Assembly (NCBI RefSeq): GCF_029868385.1
Contig: NZ_JARWNX010000062.1
Location: 496,001-560,000, forward strand
DNA from: Nocardia cyriacigeorgica
GTDB lineage: Bacteria; Actinomycetota; Actinomycetes; Mycobacteriales; Mycobacteriaceae
DNA length: 64,000 nt
Reading direction: 5' to 3'
The notes beneath the pieces are model-generated. The model had not been told where the DNA came from. It was given only the letters and a program-made list of their open reading frames with translations, and made no database searches. This document shows, piece after piece, positions 60,812-64,000 of this stretch. Position numbers and translations under genes: made by a program. Each line of letters opens with the position of its first letter. The first letter of the stretch is position 1.

Positions 60812-61936
60812 TCAGGCGACGACGGCGCGCTGTGGCACGCCGACGTATTCGCTCAGCGGCCGGATCAACGCATTGGCCTCACCCTGTTCGATGATGTGGG
60901 CGGTCCAGCCGGTGATCCGGCTCATCACGAAGATCGGGGTGAACACCTCGATATCGAATCCGAGCAGATAGTAGGCGGGCCCGGTCGGGAAATCGAGATT
61001 GGGTTCGATACCGGTGGCCTCGTTCATGGTTCGCTCGAGGATCTCGTACATCCGCACCCACTTGTCGCCGTCGGTGGCGGCGGCGATATCGAGGAATGCC
61101 TGCTTCATGGTCGGCACCCGGGAGTCACCGTTCTTGTAGACCCGGTGACCGAAACCCATCACCTTCTCCTTCTTGGCGAGCTTGTTGCGTAACCACTGCT
61201 CGGCCAGTGCGGGATCGCCGATCTCGATCATGTCGTGCATGACGGCCTCGTTCGCGCCGCCGTGCAGCGGGCCCTTGAGCGCGCCGATGGCGGCAGTGAC
61301 CGCGCTGTAGATATCGGACAGGGTCGAGGTCACGACCCGCGCGGCGAAAGTGGAGGCGTTGAAACTGTGCTCGGCGTAGAGGATCAGCGAGACCTCGAAC
61401 GCTTTCACCAGTTCCGGCGCCGGCACCTTGCCGAAGCACATGTTCAGGAAGTTCTCGGCGTACCCGAGGTGCGAATGCGGCTCGATCGGGTCGAGGCCGT
61501 GCCTGCGCCGGTGATCGGCGGCCACGATCGTGGGCAGCACGGCCAGCATGCGCATGGATTTGGCGAGGTTGGCCTTCGGCGTGTTGTCGTCCTCGGTGGG
61601 GTCCTCGGCGCCGAGATAGCTGATGGCGGTGCGCACGACGTCCATCGGATGGCAGTTGTCGGGCAGCTTCGCGATCAACGACAGCAGCGACCGGTTGGCC
61701 CGGCGCGAGGCCCGCTCACGCTGGGTGAACTGCTCGAGCTGAGCGTTGTCGGGGAGTTCGCCGTACCAGAGCAGGTAGGCCACCTCCTCGAAGCCACAGT
61801 TCGCGGCCAGGTCCTGCACCGCGTAACCGCGGTAGGTCAGGGAGTTCGTCTCCGGGACCACCTTGGAGATCGCGGTGGTATCGACGACGACCCCGGCCAG
61901 GCCCTTGTAGATGGTCGGTACGGCGATCTCGCTCAT
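60812..61936 (-). CDS. prpC: 2-methylcitrate synthase
   Basis: Condenses propionyl-CoA with oxaloacetate in the methylcitrate cycle. It has 374 residues of the citrate synthase fold: TIYKGLAGVVVDTTAISKV and LTYRGYAVQDLA at the start, ILYAEHSFNASTFAARV and LKGPLHGGANEAVM with active-site His, GFGHRVYKNGDSR, and LDFPTGPAYYLLGF with the Asp region. The length and prp context favour methylcitrate over citrate synthase. The ATG overlaps the prpB stop by one base. Confidence 0.93.
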   Translation of the reverse strand: MSEIAVPTIYKGLAGVVVDTTAISKVVPETNSLTYRGYAVQDLAANCGFEEVAYLLWYGELPDNAQLEQFTQRERASRRANRSLLSLIAKLPDNCHPMDVVRTAISYLGAEDPTEDDNTPKANLAKSMRMLAVLPTIVAADHRRRHGLDPIEPHSHLGYAENFLNMCFGKVPAPELVKAFEVSLILYAEHSFNASTFAARVVTSTLSDIYSAVTAAIGALKGPLHGGANEAVMHDMIEIGDPALAEQWLRNKLAKKEKVMGFGHRVYKNGDSRVPTMKQAFLDIAAATDGDKWVRMYEILERTMNEATGIEPNLDFPTGPAYYLLGFDIEVFTPIFVMSRITGWTAHIIEQGEANALIRPLSEYVGVPQRAVVA

Positions 61937-62850
61937 CACTGATCCCTTCCGAGCGTGAAATCGAATATGGCGGAATCGAACTCGTTGTAGTGCTGGTACC
62001 GGAGCAGTTCGTAGAGGCGGCTGCGCGGCTGCATCCGATCGAGCAGACCGGACTGTGTGCCTTTCTCGTAGATCTCCCGCAGACCCGTTTCGGCGGCGTA
62101 CATGGCCAGCCGCAGCGTCGACACCGGGTAGATCACGGCGTTGTAGCCGATGGACTCCAAGGTGGCCGCCTCGATCAGCTCGGATTTGCCGAACTCGGTC
62201 ATATTCGCCAGCAGCGGGATATCGACGGCGGCACGGAACTTCTCGAATTCCGCGGCGGTGTACAGGGCTTCGGTGAAGATCAGGTCCGCGCCCGCGTCGA
62301 CATAGGCTTTCGCCCGCTCGATGGCCGCGTCGATACCCTCGATACCGGCGGCATCGGTGCGCGCGCAGATCACGAAGTTCGGGTCGCGGCGGGCCGAGAC
62401 CGCCGCCCGCAGCCTGCGCACCATTTCCGCCGTCGGCACCACCGCTTTGCCGTCGAGATGTCCGCACCGTTTCGGGTTCACCTGGTCCTCGAGATGGCAG
62501 CCCGCGATCCCGGCGTCCTCGAGGATGGTCACCGTGCGGGCCGCGCTCATCGGTTCACCGAATCCGGTATCGGCGTCGATGAGCACGGGAAGGTCGCTCA
62601 CGCGGGCGATCTGGGCGCCCCGCTCGGACACCTCGGTGAGCGTGGTGAGCCCGATATCGGGCAGGGCGAGGTCGGCCGAGACGACGGCCCCCGAGACGTA
62701 GACGCCCTCGAACCCGATCTCCTGGATCAATCTGGCCACCAGCGGGTTGAACGCACCGGGGAACCGCTGGATGCGGCCGGAGTTCAGCCCGGCGCGGAAG
62801 GCCGCGCGCTTGTCCGCGGCCGAGGTGGCGGCCGCCAGCAGGCCGGTCAT
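61936..62850 (-). CDS. prpB: Methylisocitrate lyase
   Basis: Splits 2-methylisocitrate into pyruvate and succinate. It has 304 residues: VYVSGAVVSADLALPDIGLTTLTEV, IDADTGFGEPMSAARTV, and the catalytic loop LEDQVNPKRCGHLDGK with the essential Cys in K-R-C-G-H. Its start overlaps the prpD stop (ATGA). Confidence 0.95.
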   Translation of the reverse strand: MTGLLAAATSAADKRAAFRAGLNSGRIQRFPGAFNPLVARLIQEIGFEGVYVSGAVVSADLALPDIGLTTLTEVSERGAQIARVSDLPVLIDADTGFGEPMSAARTVTILEDAGIAGCHLEDQVNPKRCGHLDGKAVVPTAEMVRRLRAAVSARRDPNFVICARTDAAGIEGIDAAIERAKAYVDAGADLIFTEALYTAAEFEKFRAAVDIPLLANMTEFGKSELIEAATLESIGYNAVIYPVSTLRLAMYAAETGLREIYEKGTQSGLLDRMQPRSRLYELLRYQHYNEFDSAIFDFTLGRDQ

Positions 62851-64000
62851 CAGAACAGGCCCTTCGACAGCTGCGGGGTGCGGGCGAGCACCTCGTCGGA
62901 GACGGTGAAGTTCAGCTGTCCGAGTTCGTCGGCGGACAGCTGCGGGGTGCGCTGCGCTACGTCGAGGAAACGATCCTGCTCGGCCGGATCGATGACGCCC
63001 TCGGCCAGGGTGCGGAACTTCGCGACGTACTGATCCCGCGCGAACGGACGCGCACCGAGCGGATGCGCGTCAGCGACGGCGAGTTCGTCGACGATCACCT
63101 CACCGCTCTTCAGGGTGACCTCGGCGCGGGCGCCGAAAGCCTTCTCGTTCGGATCGGTCGAGTGATAGCGGCGGGTCCACTCGGGGTCTTCGGCGGTGGA
63201 GATCTTGCGCCACAGTGCCACGGTGTCGGGGCGCTGTGCCCGCTCGGGGGCGTAGGAGCGTTCGTGGTGCCAGGTGCCGTCCTGCAAGGCGACGGCGAAG
63301 ATGTACATCACCGAATGGTCGAGGGTTTCGCGCGAGGCGTGCGGATCGAACTTCTGCGGGTCGCCCGAGCCGGTGCCGATCACGTAGTGCGTGTGGTGGC
63401 TGGTGTGCAGGACGATCGAGGCGATCTGATCGAGATCGCCGATCCGGTCGCGCATGCGCCGGGCCAGGTCGATCGGGGCCTGGCTCTGGTACTCGGCCGA
63501 ATGCTCCTTGGTGTAGGTGTCGAGGATGCCGCGCTTGGGCTCACCCGGGCCGGGCAGCGGCACGGAGTATTCGGCCTCCGGGCCGCCGAGCAGCCAGGCG
63601 ATGACGCCGTCCTCACCCTCCCAGATGGGCGAGGGCGCACCTTCTCCGCGCAGGGCGCGGTCCACGGCTTCCACCGCCATCTTCCCCGCGAAGGCCGGAG
63701 CATAGGCCTTCCAGCTGGAGATCTCGCCCTTGCGGGACTGCCGGGTGGCGGTGGTGGTGTGCAGCGCCTGGCCGATCGCCTGATAGATGATCTCGGCGTC
63801 CAGCCCGAGGAGGGTGCCGATACCGGCGGCGGCGGACGGGCCGAGATGTGCGACATGGTCGATCTTGTGCTCGTGCAGGCAGATCGCGCGCACCAGGTCC
63901 ACCTGGATCTCATAGCCGGTGGCCAGGCCACGGATCAGATCGGGGCCGGTGCGACCGGTGTGCTGCGCGGCGGCCAGGATCGAGGGGATGTTGTCACCCG
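62850..64000 (-). CDS. prpD: 2-methylcitrate dehydratase, 5' end beyond the window
   Basis: Converts 2-methylcitrate toward methylaconitate/methylisocitrate. The reading frame is open to the right edge, so the N-terminal part is missing. The visible 383 residues include DNIPSILAAAQHTGRTGPDLI, CLHEHKIDHVAHLGPSAAAGIGTLLGL, ATRQSRKGEISSWKAYAPAFAGKMAVEA and the C-terminal MmgE/PrpD domain with HTSHHTHYVIGTG. It is the first visible gene of prpDBC. Confidence 0.93.
   Translation of the reverse strand, partial: GDNIPSILAAAQHTGRTGPDLIRGLATGYEIQVDLVRAICLHEHKIDHVAHLGPSAAAGIGTLLGLDAEIIYQAIGQALHTTTATRQSRKGEISSWKAYAPAFAGKMAVEAVDRALRGEGAPSPIWEGEDGVIAWLLGGPEAEYSVPLPGPGEPKRGILDTYTKEHSAEYQSQAPIDLARRMRDRIGDLDQIASIVLHTSHHTHYVIGTGSGDPQKFDPHASRETLDHSVMYIFAVALQDGTWHHERSYAPERAQRPDTVALWRKISTAEDPEWTRRYHSTDPNEKAFGARAEVTLKSGEVIVDELAVADAHPLGARPFARDQYVAKFRTLAEGVIDPAEQDRFLDVAQRTPQLSADELGQLNFTVSDEVLARTPQLSKGLF

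Overview
The window is high-GC actinobacterial DNA, most likely from Nocardia or a close Mycobacteriales relative. The evidence is gene order. On the minus strand, ruvC-ruvA-ruvB, yajC-secD-secF, a family-5 solute-binding lipoprotein and apt follow one another. Further right come yebC, pdxT, tesB, pdxS, nudix, pimA, patA, pgsA, HIT and thrS. Both runs match the mycobacterial chromosome, with extra genes inserted. The genus is inference; no rRNA or other marker is present.

Layout. 0-8.2 kb: accessory genes. These are a VWA-domain protein, remnants of an ABC transporter and a 5'-truncated MFS transporter, a YjbR-like protein, a cytochrome P450 with a damaged core, and a CitAB-type two-component system divergent from a dctA-like dicarboxylate transporter. 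8.2-25.2 kb: a type I-E CRISPR-Cas island. It holds a complete, tightly overlapping minus-strand operon (cas3-cas8e-cse2-cas7e-cas5e-cas6e-cas1-cas2), five CRISPR arrays, a two-repeat array remnant, a cold-shock gene, a two-TM small protein, a MarR/epoxide-hydrolase pair and a YwqG-like protein. All arrays read leftward, so their leaders are on the right. 25.2-35.7 kb: conserved apt, lipoprotein, secF, secD, yajC and ruvBAC, with a Baeyer-Villiger-type monooxygenase and a divergent TetR gene inserted between yajC and ruvB. An SOS box precedes ruvC. 35.8-43 kb: a secreted VWA membrane-anchored protein, a 3-hydroxyacyl-CoA dehydrogenase, a LysR/MFS divergent pair, a macrodomain protein, a DUF5988-like protein and an ArsR/SRPBCC pair. 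43-57.5 kb: YebC, PLP synthase (pdxT, pdxS), thioesterase, an APC/KimA-like transporter, a secreted MTB12-like protein, the phosphatidylinositol mannoside start cluster (pgsA, patA, pimA), HIT hydrolase, thrS, a FhuF-like protein and a PGPGW membrane protein. 57.6-64 kb: a SulP transporter fused to a beta-carbonic anhydrase, then the methylcitrate operon prpD-prpB-prpC, with prpD running off the right edge.

The most interesting structure is the CRISPR island. The leader of array F lies directly against the stop codon of the intact apt gene. Arrays C and E carry the same leader joined to fragments of the apt 3' end: about 200 bp and frameshifted at C, about 50 bp at E. Leader plus apt tail has therefore been copied as a unit when new arrays were seeded. 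Repeats differ between arrays, but changes in the inverted-repeat stem are often compensated, so the Cas6e hairpin is kept. In mycobacteria relA follows apt; here the CRISPR island occupies that place.
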